Source of the DNA: Shewanella subflava | GTDB taxonomy: Bacteria; Pseudomonadota; Gammaproteobacteria; Enterobacterales; Shewanellaceae | Reading direction: 5' to 3' | Assembly (NCBI RefSeq): GCF_025971955.1 | Contig: NZ_JAPDMX010000024.1 | Location: 208,311-272,310 of the forward strand | Length of the DNA stretch: 64,000 nt | Shown: in pieces, positions 28,051 through 37,706 of the stretch | Numbering within the stretch: position 1 is the stretch's first letter | How the letters are laid out: every line of letters starts with the position of its first letter | Notes under the pieces: generated by a model | What the model saw: only the letters and a program-made list of their open reading frames with translations | The model's database searches: none | Told to the model about the DNA's origin: nothing | Made by a program: the position numbers and the translations under genes

Positions 28051-29526
28051 TTAGCCGACTACAGTACCATCATGTATTAGGCTTTCATCTAAGGGCTCAA
28101 TTTTAAAATTGAAGTAGGCGTAAGATGCACTGACACAAGGGCAAATTAAGTTAAAGAATGCATAGGGCAAATATGCCACGGTCGCTACGCCTAATGTGCT
28201 GGCCATAAAAGCTCCACAGGTGTTCCAGGGCACAAGTGGGCTGGTTACTGTGGCAGAATCTTCAAGGGCGCGGCTTAAATTAATTGCTGCTAGTTTTCTG
28301 TTAGTATATTCCATTTTTAGCATTCTACCCGGCAACACAATCGCAATGTACTGATCAGCGGTAATCACATTGGCACCGATGCATACACCGAGTGTGGTGA
28401 TGATCAAACTAGACGTACCTGTCACTAGGGTTAAAATACTTTGTAGAATTCGCCCCAACAGACCTGTGACTTCCATAACGCCACCAAAGGCCATAGCGCA
28501 CAAAATTAACCAAACCGTTGTAACCATACTACTCATGCCGCCACGACTTAATAAATTATCTAAAACATCATCCCCAGTGTTAGCCACATAGCCATCAAAC
28601 ATGGCAATCCAAATGCCTTTAACTAACGCTAAGAGGGGAGAGATAGTGTCATCATGCACATATGCCAGCACGTTATCGTATTGGAAAATAGCGGCACAAA
28701 CAGCCCCTGCCAATGTGCCTAAAATAACCGTTGGAAATGCAGGCATTTTGCGATTGGCAAGATATAAAACCACCAGTAACGGAAACAGTAAGTGAATGCC
28801 AGGATTAAAAGTGCGTTCAAGCAAAGCTAAACTGTCGGTGAGTTGATTTTCTACTGGGGTGGCTTCAGCGGTTAAGCCTAAAAAGGTAAAGCCAATAAGC
28901 GCAATAATAATGCTGGGGACAGTTGTCCAAGTCATGTGTTTAATGTGGCTAAAAATATCGGTTCCGGCAACCGCAGGTGCGAGGTTGGTGGTATCGGACA
29001 TGGGCGACATTTTATCACCAAAATAGGCACCACTGATAATGGCTCCGGCGGTGATATTAATATCTAGCCCCATGGCCGATGAGATACCAATTAGCGCAAT
29101 ACCTAAGGTGCCTGCAACCGTCCATGAGCTACCAATACTTAACGCCACTACCGCGCACAATAGACAACATGCACTGTAAAAGTATTGTGGATTAAGGATT
29201 TGCATACCGTAATAAATCATGGTGGGTACGGTGCCAGCTAAAATCCAAGTACCAATCAGTGATCCCACACTAAACAAAATCAATAATGCACCTGTTGCTA
29301 CACCAATACTTTTAACAATACCGCGCTCCATTTGATTCCAGCTGTAGCCATTTTTAAACCCAATCACCATGGCGATACAGGCAGCTAGTACCAAGGCTAT
29401 TTGATTGGCACCAGATGAGCTGTCCGATGAAAAAAGATAGACCGCCGCAGCGAGCATAATGATTAGAGCAAATACAGGCGTAAGCGCGTCAAGCAAACTT
29501 GGTTGCTTGTGCTGAGTGTCAGGCAT
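28051..29526 (-). CDS. nhaC: NhaC-family Na+/H+ antiporter
   Basis: 491 residues from ATG 29526, chosen for AAAGGG upstream. Around twelve hydrophobic segments. Family signatures: IGSLIGTWILAGTVPTMIYYG, GSSWTVAGTLGIALIGI, GAIISGAYFGDKMSPMSDTTNLAPAVAGT and ALEDSATVTSPLVPWNTCGAF. NhaC-type carriers exchange sodium (sometimes with malate or lactate) for protons at the inner membrane; the ion is inferred. A CRP-like site lies about 150 bp upstream of the start. Confidence 0.88.
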   Translation of the reverse strand: MPDTQHKQPSLLDALTPVFALIIMLAAAVYLFSSDSSSGANQIALVLAACIAMVIGFKNGYSWNQMERGIVKSIGVATGALLILFSVGSLIGTWILAGTVPTMIYYGMQILNPQYFYSACCLLCAVVALSIGSSWTVAGTLGIALIGISSAMGLDINITAGAIISGAYFGDKMSPMSDTTNLAPAVAGTDIFSHIKHMTWTTVPSIIIALIGFTFLGLTAEATPVENQLTDSLALLERTFNPGIHLLFPLLVVLYLANRKMPAFPTVILGTLAGAVCAAIFQYDNVLAYVHDDTISPLLALVKGIWIAMFDGYVANTGDDVLDNLLSRGGMSSMVTTVWLILCAMAFGGVMEVTGLLGRILQSILTLVTGTSSLIITTLGVCIGANVITADQYIAIVLPGRMLKMEYTNRKLAAINLSRALEDSATVTSPLVPWNTCGAFMASTLGVATVAYLPYAFFNLICPCVSASYAYFNFKIEPLDESLIHDGTVVG

Positions 29527-30023
29527 AAGTGGATCCCTTTGATGATTTATTATTATATTTATGGTCAACGGGTAGTGGTGTGTTATGTGGGTTTATGAAC
29601 TCATTCGGGGGAGTTATAAGCTGTTTTACACTAGCCGTATTAGCTTGTTACTAACTTGTTATCTGACTTTATCGTGACACAGGTCACACAGCAAAGTCGA
29701 GTCTAAAACCTTGTGTAGAGGCGGTTTGGCTATAAATCAAAATCAAGATTTGATGCTGGTATTGATTAAATTTTTCGGTAAAGTTGGTATTTATGCTAAA
29801 TAGTGAGAATTTGCTGCCTAAGTATGCAAGTCATCATGCTGGAGATTATTTGTGTTTTATTCAATATATCGTTGTTTTATGAATATTCTGTTGGAGATAT
29901 TTGTTGTTTTTGTCATAAAGGGCACATAGGCTTGTTGGTCATTAGAAATTTAACATCCATTTCTTTCACTTAGTGTTATTTTTGTTAGAATCATATACAT
30001 CAATATAATTAGAGAGTAGTGAC
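29527..30023. promoter_or_regulatory. Divergent nhaC / efflux-pair control region
   Basis: 497 bp without a gene between divergent starts. Its one clear site is the CRP-like dyad at 29673-29688. The right half is AT-rich, with a possible -10 TAGAAT near 29989 serving the efflux pair. Nothing else recognised. Confidence 0.4.
29673..29688. promoter_or_regulatory. CRP-like operator
   Basis: CGTGACACAGGTCACA is one base from the CRP core TGTGA-N6-TCACA and contains the perfect dyad GTGAC-ACAG-GTCAC. It could act on nhaC (start 29526) or on the efflux genes (start 30024). Confidence 0.45.
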
Positions 30024-31088
30024 ATGTCTGCTGCGGAAAAATCATCTCGCAAACTGAGTTTTTATATCATCGGTGTTATCCTATTTGTGTGGTTATATAG
30101 CCTATGGGCGGATCGCGTTACGCCAATGACAGGAGAGGCGAGAGTGCACTCTTACCTTGTGCGAGTTGCCAGTGAAGTGACCGGTAACGTGGTTGAGGTA
30201 AATGTAAAAAATAATCAAGTGGTTGAAGCGGGTAGTGTGCTATTTAAAATCGATCCGCGAAACTATGAAATCGCATTACAGTCTGCCCAAGCGAATCTGA
30301 CTATTGCTGGTCAGGGCATTGGTGCGAATACCGCTGCGGTAGCTGTAGCACAAGCAAAAGTGGTTGATGCTATTGCTGCACGTAACAATGCGAAAGAACA
30401 ATATGTTCGAGTGATGGAATTAGCCGGGCAGGGTGTATTAAGTAAAGCCGATTTAGATAATGCGACTGAATCACGCGACAGAACCCAAGCCAGTTATGAA
30501 GCCGCTGAAGCATCGTTAGTGCAGGCAAAACAAAACTTAGGCCCTGAAGGCGAGAATAACCCGCAATTGCTTGCCGCGATGGCCAACCTCGAAAAAGCAC
30601 AGTTAGACTTACAGCGCACAGAGGTGCTGGCGCCCTCAAAAGGTATCGTTACTAATTTACAGCTAACGGTAGGTCAAAAAGCCAGCGTTGGCACACCCAT
30701 TTTAACTTTCATTGATCCTCGTGGTGTTTGGATTTCAGCTTTAGTCAGAGAAAATTCACTTGAACACATTCGAACGGGTCAGTTAGTCGAAGTTGTCCTA
30801 GATGCGCTTCCAGGTCGAGTACTTCGTGGCAGAGTTGACAGCATAGGTTGGGGAACAGGTGGCAGTAACAATATTGACCAAAATACTGGTTTTTTAACGG
30901 CAGATACTCAGTCAATGAAAGCACAACGCTATCCAGTTAACATTGTGTTTGAAAATGAAGATGTACCACAAAATATTCGATATGGCTCACAGGCAACGGT
31001 GGCATTTTTTACTGAGCAAAGCAGCTTTGGTGAATTATTAGCAAAACTTTGGATCCGCGTAGTGAGTGTATGGACTTATGTTTCGTAG
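30024..31088 (+). CDS. HlyD/EmrA-type membrane fusion protein
   Basis: 354 residues. Single N-terminal membrane helix (about 11-28), a lipoyl/barrel-sandwich half motif (VTGNVVEVNVKNNQVVEAGSVLF, about 51-73), a long alpha-helical hairpin (about 85-195), the second lipoyl half (VLAPSKGIVTNLQLTVGQKASVG) and a beta-barrel domain. It would bridge an inner-membrane pump to an outer-membrane channel. The next gene overlaps by 11 bp and encodes the DUF2955 partner, an arrangement like AaeA/AaeB aromatic-acid efflux. Confidence 0.87.
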   Translation: MSAAEKSSRKLSFYIIGVILFVWLYSLWADRVTPMTGEARVHSYLVRVASEVTGNVVEVNVKNNQVVEAGSVLFKIDPRNYEIALQSAQANLTIAGQGIGANTAAVAVAQAKVVDAIAARNNAKEQYVRVMELAGQGVLSKADLDNATESRDRTQASYEAAEASLVQAKQNLGPEGENNPQLLAAMANLEKAQLDLQRTEVLAPSKGIVTNLQLTVGQKASVGTPILTFIDPRGVWISALVRENSLEHIRTGQLVEVVLDALPGRVLRGRVDSIGWGTGGSNNIDQNTGFLTADTQSMKAQRYPVNIVFENEDVPQNIRYGSQATVAFFTEQSSFGELLAKLWIRVVSVWTYVS

Positions 31089-32100
31089 CGCTGCTAATCC
31101 GATAATACGACTGGTTGTTTTTCCGGTCCTTTTATTGTTTCACTTGCAATACAGTGGAGCGTTGATGCCGGTTTTGGCACCGATATTTACAGTGATCTTT
31201 TTAACCTTAATGCCATCTAAACCACCATTGAATTTGTTACTGAAATTAATGTTGGTATTGTTTTTCGTTAGTTTTGTTTTAGTGTTTGTTGGTGGAGTAT
31301 TACAAGACACTCCAACCGGGTACGGTTTGTTTTGCTGGTCATTATTTTTTTGGAGTTTTTACCGTAGCCATAATGATCCTAAAGATATCTTTGCCACTTT
31401 GACTATCATGGTGGTTATTATTATGACCGTGATGAATTTTCAGATGGGCACTCAGGTAGATTTTCTACCTTGGTTGATGTTTAAAGATTTCTTTATAGCT
31501 ATGGTGATTACCTATATCAGTTTCTTACTTTTTCCGGGTGATGAAAAAGATATTTTAATGGATGAAACTAGCAAAGAGGGAGCGGAAACCAATATCGGCC
31601 TGATTGTATTTAAAGCATCAGCCATGTGTTTGGTAATGGTGGTGTTAATAGGGGTGGGTAGCTCGCAAACCATGCTGATTACGCTGACAATTAGCAGCAT
31701 GATTATGATCCCTATTGCTAATGACCATCGCACCTATAGTTATAATAAAATTATCACCACAGTGATAGGCATCTGCTTTACTTTACCTGTAATGTTTTTG
31801 TTTATGTTTGGTGTGTCGACTTGGATGTTAATTGGCGTCACCATTTTTTGCGGGATTCAATTAGCCTGTTATGCCATTCGTCGTCAATGTCGCTTCAGCA
31901 TATATCAGTTAATGTTTACTAATTTTGTGGTGCTCACTTACCAAGTGATTAAGCATCAAGGTACCGCATCTTTGTCGGCAGAGTTTTTACGTTTGTTATC
32001 CATTGCTATCGCCATTTTGGTGGGTGCGTTGATTTTAAATTTAACCAAACACCAAGCCGTAGCACTTGTTAAAAAAACACCGACACCTCCAGCTGAATAG
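31078..32100 (+). CDS. DUF2955 inner-membrane protein (FUSC-like efflux partner)
   Basis: 340 residues from ATG 31078; GTG at 31066 is an alternative start. About ten hydrophobic segments arranged as two similar halves, with a short hydrophilic stretch near residues 160-178. The first part (PIIRLVVFPVLLLFHLQYSGALMPVLAPIF) is typical of DUF2955. Families of this type pair with HlyD-like proteins to export small organic acids or drugs. Overlaps the upstream gene and ends at a bidirectional terminator. Confidence 0.8.
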   Translation: MFRSAANPIIRLVVFPVLLLFHLQYSGALMPVLAPIFTVIFLTLMPSKPPLNLLLKLMLVLFFVSFVLVFVGGVLQDTPTGYGLFCWSLFFWSFYRSHNDPKDIFATLTIMVVIIMTVMNFQMGTQVDFLPWLMFKDFFIAMVITYISFLLFPGDEKDILMDETSKEGAETNIGLIVFKASAMCLVMVVLIGVGSSQTMLITLTISSMIMIPIANDHRTYSYNKIITTVIGICFTLPVMFLFMFGVSTWMLIGVTIFCGIQLACYAIRRQCRFSIYQLMFTNFVVLTYQVIKHQGTASLSAEFLRLLSIAIAILVGALILNLTKHQAVALVKKTPTPPAE

Positions 32101-32160
32101 TGATTAATGGTGTGTGATGAGTCGCTAAGCGCTATGGTGATTGTATTTAAATACTCGAAT

Positions 32161-32198
32161 AAAAAAATCCCTGTGGTGACAATCACAGGGATTTTTTA
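32161..32198. terminator. Bidirectional terminator, efflux pair / purD
   Basis: Hairpin AAAAAAATCCCTGTG ... CACAGGGATTTTTT between convergent genes, with T-runs both ways. Confidence 0.9.
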
Positions 32199-32248
32199 TT
32201 CGCTAAAGGAAGATGATTACCGAATGGCAACCTCTTTTGCTTTGCTGT

Positions 32249-33550
32249 TTATGCTTTACCTTGCTCGCGTGCAATCGCACGATAGGCAATATCAGTACGG
32301 AAGTAGATATCATCCCAATGGATAGCATCAACTAAAGCGTAAGCGGCTTTTTGTGCTTCAGTGACTGTGTTGCCTAATGCGGTAGCACATAATACGCGGC
32401 CACCATTTGTGACGACATGACCGTCTTTCATTTCTGTACCAGCGTGGAATACCTTGGCATTGTTGTCGCCTAAAGCTAAGCCATCAATGACATCATGCTT
32501 ACGATAAGCATCTGGGTAACCGCCAGCTGCTAACACCACCCCAACAGCAGGACGAGCGTCAAATTCTGCACTGACTTTATCCAATTCACCACGGGTGGCA
32601 GCAAGGCACAGCTCAACGATGTCAGATTGTAAGCGCATCATGATTGGCTGAGTTTCAGGGTCGCCAAAGCGGCAGTTGTACTCAAGTACCTTTGCGCTGC
32701 CATCTGGTGCAATCATCAACCCTGCATATAAAAAGCCAGTGTAAACATTGCCTTCAGCGGCCATGCCATCAACTGTTGGGCGGATAACATTTGCTATGGT
32801 CCAGTCATGAACTGCTTGAGTTACCACCGGCGCTGGTGAGTATGCTCCCATGCCGCCGGTATTTGGGCCATAATCGCCATTGTCACGGGCTTTGTGATCC
32901 TGACTGGTGGCCATAGCCAAGATGTTTTTACCATCTACCATGACGATAAAGCTGGCTTCTTCACCTTTTAAGAATTCTTCGATAACAACGCGTGAACCCG
33001 CCTCACCAAATTTGTTGCCCGCCAACATGTCTTCAATGGCGGCATCAGCTTCAGCTTGGTTGGCTGCAATAATGACGCCTTTACCTGCGGCTAAGCCATC
33101 GGCTTTAATTACTACGGGGAATCCTGTTTTAGCGGTTAACTCAGCGGCGTAAGCTTTGGCAGGTTCAATAGCAGTGAAGTTTGAATAATCAGCGGTTGGA
33201 ATATTGTGACGTGCTAAAAAGTCTTTGGTGAACGCTTTTGAAGACTCAAGTTGCGCGGCGCCTTTAGTGGGGCCAAATATGGGCAGTCCAGCTTCGTGAA
33301 ATGCATCAACAACACCCAATGATAACGGCACTTCTGGACCAACAATGGTGAGTTCAATCTTGTTGTCCTGCGCAAATTTCACTAACTCTGAAATAGCCTC
33401 AACCTTAATTGCAACGTTTTCTAGTTTTGGCTCTAGTGATGTGCCCGCATTACCTGGCGCAACAAACACTTTTTTAACTTGAGCAGACTGTGCTGCTTTC
33501 CAAGCTAAAGCATGCTCACGACCGCCGCCACCAATTACAAGTACTTGCAT
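32249..33550 (-). CDS. purD: Phosphoribosylamine-glycine ligase
   Basis: Second step of purine synthesis: makes glycinamide ribonucleotide with ATP. 433 residues of the ATP-grasp fold. The N-terminus MQVLVIGGGGREHALAWK, the glycine-rich loop PVVIKADGLAAGKGVIIA and the signature EYNCRFGDPETQPIMMRL are diagnostic. AGGAT lies upstream of the ATG. purH precedes it on the same strand, but a terminator lies in the 176-bp gap, so it may be read separately or by readthrough. Confidence 0.97.
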   Translation of the reverse strand: MQVLVIGGGGREHALAWKAAQSAQVKKVFVAPGNAGTSLEPKLENVAIKVEAISELVKFAQDNKIELTIVGPEVPLSLGVVDAFHEAGLPIFGPTKGAAQLESSKAFTKDFLARHNIPTADYSNFTAIEPAKAYAAELTAKTGFPVVIKADGLAAGKGVIIAANQAEADAAIEDMLAGNKFGEAGSRVVIEEFLKGEEASFIVMVDGKNILAMATSQDHKARDNGDYGPNTGGMGAYSPAPVVTQAVHDWTIANVIRPTVDGMAAEGNVYTGFLYAGLMIAPDGSAKVLEYNCRFGDPETQPIMMRLQSDIVELCLAATRGELDKVSAEFDARPAVGVVLAAGGYPDAYRKHDVIDGLALGDNNAKVFHAGTEMKDGHVVTNGGRVLCATALGNTVTEAQKAAYALVDAIHWDDIYFRTDIAYRAIAREQGKA

Positions 33551-33682
33551 TTTTTAATCCTTTTATAGCTGCGCCATTGTTCCAATTTCTGCTTCAAGTA
33601 TGCTCACTTATACTTATAAGCTCCGCCTACTTTCATTGAACTTGAAACAACGGCTGGCTCTAATATGTTAAAAATTAAAGTC

Positions 33683-33717
33683 AAAAACGCCACTTAAATT
33701 TAGAAAATAAGTGGCGT
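33683..33717 (-). terminator. Terminator downstream of purH
   Basis: Perfect arms ACGCCACTTA (33687-33696) and TAAGTGGCGT (33708-33717), followed on the minus strand by a T5 run; 10 bp past the purH stop. Confidence 0.8.
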
Positions 33718-33726
33718 CAAATCTGA

Positions 33727-35316
33727 TTAGTGACGGAAGTGACGCATTCCGGTAAACACCATAGCAATGCCGTGCTCATCGGCAGCGGCGATGATTTCTT
33801 CATCGCGAATTGAACCACCCGGTTGGATGATACAACTGATACCCGCTGCAGCGGCAGCGTCGATGCCATCACGGAACGGGAAGAAGGCATCCGATGCCAT
33901 TACCGAACCTTCAACCACTAAGCCTTCGTCAGCGGCTTTTATGCCAGCCACTTTAGCTGAGTAAACGCGGCTCATTTGACCAGCACCAACACCGATTGTC
34001 ATGCCATCTTTGGCGTATACAATTGCGTTTGATTTAACAAACTTAGCCACTTTCCAGCAGAACATTAAGTCAGTGAGCTGTTCAGCTGTAGGCTGACGTT
34101 TTGAAACCACTTTAACGTCTTCAACATTAACCATACCTTGATCGCGGTCTTGCACTAACAAGCCACCGTTAACACGTTTAAAGTCTAGTGTAGTGGTTTT
34201 AGTGCTCCACTCGCCACATTCTAATAAACGTACGTTTGCTTTTGCAGCAACAATATCGCGTGCCGCTTGGCTAACTTTAGGGGCGATGATCACTTCAACG
34301 AACTGACGGTCTACAATCGCTTTGGCTGTTTCTGCATCTAACTCTTGGTTAAAGGCGATGATACCGCCAAATGCTGATGTAGGATCTGTTTTAAAAGCAC
34401 GCTCGTAAGCTTCTAAAATGGTACTACCTAATGCCACACCACAAGGGTTAGCGTGTTTAACAATCACGCACGCTGGGCCTTCAAACTCTTTAACGCACTC
34501 AAGGGCTGCATCGGTATCTGCGATGTTGTTATAAGATAACGCTTTACCTTGAAGTTGAGTTGCACTGGCAACGGATGCTTCATCAATGTGTGCATCAACA
34601 TAAAACGCCGCTTTTTGATGGCTGTTTTCGCCGTAGCGTAAATCTTGCTTTTTAATCAGCTGAGTATTGAATGTACGCGGGAAGCTTGAATCTTCGTGAC
34701 ACTCATCTTTGCTGTGTGCTGGCACCATAGTGCCGAAATAGTTGGCGATCATGCCATCATAGGCTGCGGTGTGCTCAAATGCGGCAATCGCTAAATCAAA
34801 ACGGGTTGCAAGCGTTGTGCTGCCGTTGTTTGCTTGCATTTCAGCAATCACGCGCGCGTAATCTTTAGCGTTAACAACAATCGTGGTGTCTTTATGGTTT
34901 TTCGCTGTAGAACGGACCATGGTAGGGCCACCGATATCGATGTTTTCCACTGCGTCAGCTAATGTACAACCTTCTTTAGCAACGGTTGCTGCAAAGGGGT
35001 ATAAGTTTACCGCGACTAAATCGATAGGTTTGATGGCGTTTTGTTCCATCACTAACTCATCAATACCACGACGACCTAAAATGCCACCGTGTACTTTAGG
35101 GTGCAATGTTTTAACACGACCATCCATGATCTCAGGGTGACCTGTGTAATCAGAAACTTCCATGACAGGGATATTGTTATCGGCCAGCAACTTAGCAGTG
35201 CCTCCGGTCGATAACAGTTCAACACCTTGAGCATGCAAAGCTTGTGCAAATTCAAGGATTCCAGTTTTATCTGAAACGCTTAGTAGCGCGCGACGAATTG
35301 GTCTGACAGTATTCAT
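33727..35316 (-). CDS. purH: Bifunctional AICAR transformylase / IMP cyclohydrolase
   Basis: Catalyses the last two steps of IMP synthesis. 529 residues from ATG 35316, exactly the E. coli length; the longer open frame to 35415 is not used because homologues begin (M)[16 protein letters not shown]. The N-terminal MGS-like cyclohydrolase domain has [11 protein letters not shown] and [20 protein letters not shown] sequence. The transformylase domain has [26 protein letters not shown] and the C-terminal [18 protein letters not shown]. Confidence 0.97.
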   Translation of the reverse strand: MNTVRPIRRALLSVSDKTGILEFAQALHAQGVELLSTGGTAKLLADNNIPVMEVSDYTGHPEIMDGRVKTLHPKVHGGILGRRGIDELVMEQNAIKPIDLVAVNLYPFAATVAKEGCTLADAVENIDIGGPTMVRSTAKNHKDTTIVVNAKDYARVIAEMQANNGSTTLATRFDLAIAAFEHTAAYDGMIANYFGTMVPAHSKDECHEDSSFPRTFNTQLIKKQDLRYGENSHQKAAFYVDAHIDEASVASATQLQGKALSYNNIADTDAALECVKEFEGPACVIVKHANPCGVALGSTILEAYERAFKTDPTSAFGGIIAFNQELDAETAKAIVDRQFVEVIIAPKVSQAARDIVAAKANVRLLECGEWSTKTTTLDFKRVNGGLLVQDRDQGMVNVEDVKVVSKRQPTAEQLTDLMFCWKVAKFVKSNAIVYAKDGMTIGVGAGQMSRVYSAKVAGIKAADEGLVVEGSVMASDAFFPFRDGIDAAAAAGISCIIQPGGSIRDEEIIAAADEHGIAMVFTGMRHFRH

Positions 35317-35590
35317 GTAGGTACAGGGTCCACTATTTAATTTCAAGGATCTTTCGCAAACCAGATTCATCATGCTTGATGGTGTGTAATACCAAAAGTG
35401 AATCTGTTTTGCCAAAGCTCCTCGGGTTCATTATTTGAACAAAATGTGCAGCTGTTTATTGTGATTATTATGAGTGCCGTTAAAGCGCGCGTATTTTACC
35501 GTAAACCATAGGGCTTGAGTGTTTTTTCTGCGTGATTTCACAATATTGAAATCCGAACAACGCAACATAAAATAAAACGCATTAAAACCC

Positions 35591-35622
35591 TTGACCTTAG
35601 ATTAAACTCTAAGGTTTATACT
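35591..35622 (+). promoter_or_regulatory. MerR/ZntR-type promoter with operator dyad
   Basis: TTGACC (35591-35596) and TATACT (35617-35622) are separated by 20 bp, the overlong spacer typical of MerR-family promoters and the exact length reported for ZntR at zntA. The spacer holds the dyad ACCTTAGA-TTAAAC-TCTAAGGT (35594-35615), 8-bp perfect arms. It lies 44 bp before the regulator gene, so the regulator should control itself and the permease. It sits in the 349-bp purH-zntR gap, where I see nothing else. Confidence 0.85.
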
Positions 35623-35665
35623 GGACCTATATTCAAGCGGTTTACTGATCTAAAACGGGATGCTT

Positions 35666-36127
35666 ATGTACCGAATAGGCGAGTTAGCAAGTCAATGTGA
35701 TATCAAGGCAGACACGTTACGCTTTTATGAAAAGCACGGTTTACTTGCTCCTTCCAGCCGTTCAGAATCTGGCTATCGTCTCTATACCAAAGAAGATGCA
35801 TCAAGGTTACGCTTTATTTTGCGTGCTAAAGCGGTGGGTTTTACCTTAAATGAAATATCTGAGCTGTTGTCTATCGAACTCGATAAAGCCAACTGGGCTT
35901 GTGCTGACGTCAAAGGCATGGTGGATAATAAACTTGGGCAGGTTGAAGCAAAAATTGCCGAGTTAACTCAGTTTGCTAATTCACTGCAAAGCTTATCTAA
36001 CGCCTGTTGTGGCGGGCCTGATAGTGCAGAGCATTGCAGCATTTTAGAAGCGCTTGAGTCTGAAGATAAACAACTGAATGCCAGAAATGAGACTGCGCAT
36101 AATGGACATCATCATGCCCCTAAATAA
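35666..36127 (+). CDS. zntR: MerR-family metal regulator, ZntR type
   Basis: 153 residues from ATG 35666 (GGGA five bases upstream; ATG at 35660 also possible). The N-terminal winged helix is MYRIGELASQCDIKADTLRFYE. The metal site matches ZntR: Cys in NWACADVKGMVD at the start of the dimerisation helix, and the C-terminal loop NACCGGPDSAEHCSILEALE with two Cys, a His and a Cys. ZntR binds two zinc ions there and underwinds a 20-bp-spacer promoter, which is present just upstream. The His-rich tail (NGHHHAPK) may also bind metal. Confidence 0.9.
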   Translation: MYRIGELASQCDIKADTLRFYEKHGLLAPSSRSESGYRLYTKEDASRLRFILRAKAVGFTLNEISELLSIELDKANWACADVKGMVDNKLGQVEAKIAELTQFANSLQSLSNACCGGPDSAEHCSILEALESEDKQLNARNETAHNGHHHAPK

Positions 36128-36209
36128 AGTGATGTTTATCCGTGGTCTTTTGTTACCTGTTTTAGCCTTAAACGGCTTGTATATAAGTTAAGTCGTTGGA
36201 GACGTTGTT

Positions 36210-37643
36210 ATGTTAATTGAAAACTTTATTCATTTGTTTTTAGAGTCTGCACCTTGGTTATTATTGGGTTTAGTGCTGGCTGGCTTGTTAAAAGTGTTTG
36301 TACCTATGGAATGGATGCAAAAACAATTAGGTGGCCATGGTTTTAAAACCGTTCTAAAAGCGGCCATCTTAGGTGCGCCGTTACCTTTATGTTCCTGTGG
36401 TGTAATTCCTGCTGCGGTAGGGTTACGCCGCTCTGGTGCATCAAAAGCGGCGACAACGTCATTTCTTGTATCAACACCTGAAACAGGGGTTGATTCGGTA
36501 ACGGTTTCTTATGTGTTACTTGGCCCCTTTATGGCGATAGTGCGCCCCATTGCGGCGATTACCAGCGCTGTTGTTGCTGGTTTATTAGTGGGGCGAGATG
36601 ACGATGATGGCAAGCCCAATGATAAAGCTAACCAAGCCGCGGAGGAAAAACCTGCCGCTGCATTAGCTGAAGCAAACAAAAGCAGCAGTTGTTGTGCAAG
36701 CCAGCCTGCTAAAAATAAAGCGATAACCACAATGAGCTTTAAGCCGGTAGTGGCTGAAACTAAGTTGTTCCAAGCTGAGTCATTTAAGGCTGTGGCAGAG
36801 AAACCATTGGATAATCTAGAGCAGACAAAAACGTGTTGTAGTTCAACATCCGTCGACAAAGCACCAGAAAAATCGAGCTGTTGCAGTACAACCACTTTGT
36901 CTTCAGTCCAAACTCCTGCTCACGGTAAAAACGATTCCGAAGTACCGGCTAAAACCAGTTGTTGTAGCAGCAAGTCGGCTAATCAAGCGAAGGTTACGCC
37001 TAAAGCAACTGAAATGGCTGACAGTTGTTGTGCCTCAACCGATGATATGGCGACAGCGTTAAAGCAAAACTCAATCTTAAGCCGAGTGGGCTCAGGTTTG
37101 CACTATGCCGCTACTGATTTAGTGCGCGATACAACCCTATGGTTGTTGGTCGGTTTATTTTTTGCCGCTTTAGTGCAAACCTATGTACCGGGTGACTTTT
37201 TAGCGAAATGGGGTGATGGTATTCTGGCTATGCTCGTGATGGTGATAGTGTCAGTGCCTATGTATATCTGCGCAACGGCATCAACCCCTATTGCGGCAGG
37301 GCTGCTACTTGCTGGTGTATCACCAGGAGCGGTCTTGGTGTTTATGATGGCTGGGCCTGCGACTAACATTGCCACCCTTGGCGTTGTAAGCAAAGAGCTA
37401 GGAAAGCGGGCTTTAGTGGGGTATCTAGGCGGTGTGCTTGGGGTCGCGTTGATTTCAGGGATGTTGGTGAATTACTTAGTTGCCAACTTCGGATTTGAAG
37501 TGCTACCGCAAATTGGCCCAGAACACGAACTTTTACCTCAAAGTGTGGTGGCGATATCGGGAATAGTCCTTGCCGCTCTTATGGCTAAAGTATTGTGGGA
37601 TAAATTGCCGAAAAAAAACAAAGATGCAGCTTGTTGCTCATAG
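36210..37643 (+). CDS. DUF318/ArsP-type permease with a Cys-Cys-rich cytoplasmic loop
   Basis: 477 residues. Two four-to-five-helix bundles (about 8-128 and 300-470) match the UPF0718/DUF318 permease family, including the conserved LGAPLPLCSCGVIPAA and SVPMYICATASTPIAAGL segments. Between them lies a hydrophilic loop of about 165 residues (130-295) with five Cys-Cys pairs, at 161, 209, 224, 251 and 273, mostly inside Ser-rich surroundings; a sixth pair is at the C-terminus (475). Such pairs suggest soft-metal binding. The gene follows the ZntR-type regulator by 82 bp and probably shares its transcript, so a metal or metalloid exporter is inferred. Confidence 0.82.
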   Translation: MLIENFIHLFLESAPWLLLGLVLAGLLKVFVPMEWMQKQLGGHGFKTVLKAAILGAPLPLCSCGVIPAAVGLRRSGASKAATTSFLVSTPETGVDSVTVSYVLLGPFMAIVRPIAAITSAVVAGLLVGRDDDDGKPNDKANQAAEEKPAAALAEANKSSSCCASQPAKNKAITTMSFKPVVAETKLFQAESFKAVAEKPLDNLEQTKTCCSSTSVDKAPEKSSCCSTTTLSSVQTPAHGKNDSEVPAKTSCCSSKSANQAKVTPKATEMADSCCASTDDMATALKQNSILSRVGSGLHYAATDLVRDTTLWLLVGLFFAALVQTYVPGDFLAKWGDGILAMLVMVIVSVPMYICATASTPIAAGLLLAGVSPGAVLVFMMAGPATNIATLGVVSKELGKRALVGYLGGVLGVALISGMLVNYLVANFGFEVLPQIGPEHELLPQSVVAISGIVLAALMAKVLWDKLPKKNKDAACCS

Positions 37644-37683
37644 CTTGAACCGACAGTGATGCAATTTTAACGTTCGTCATATT

Positions 37684-37706
37684 AAAGGCCTTTACGGCCT
37701 TTTTTA
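37684..37706 (+). terminator. Terminator of the zntR-permease unit
   Basis: AAAGGCC-TTTAC-GGCCTTT followed by T-run, 40 bp after the permease stop. Confidence 0.85.

Noticed and set aside
36509..36895. Long open frame on the minus strand opposite the DUF318 permease
   Set aside because: It lies entirely within the permease gene, its Leu/Gln-rich content mirrors the codons of the plus strand, and it has no ribosome-binding site.
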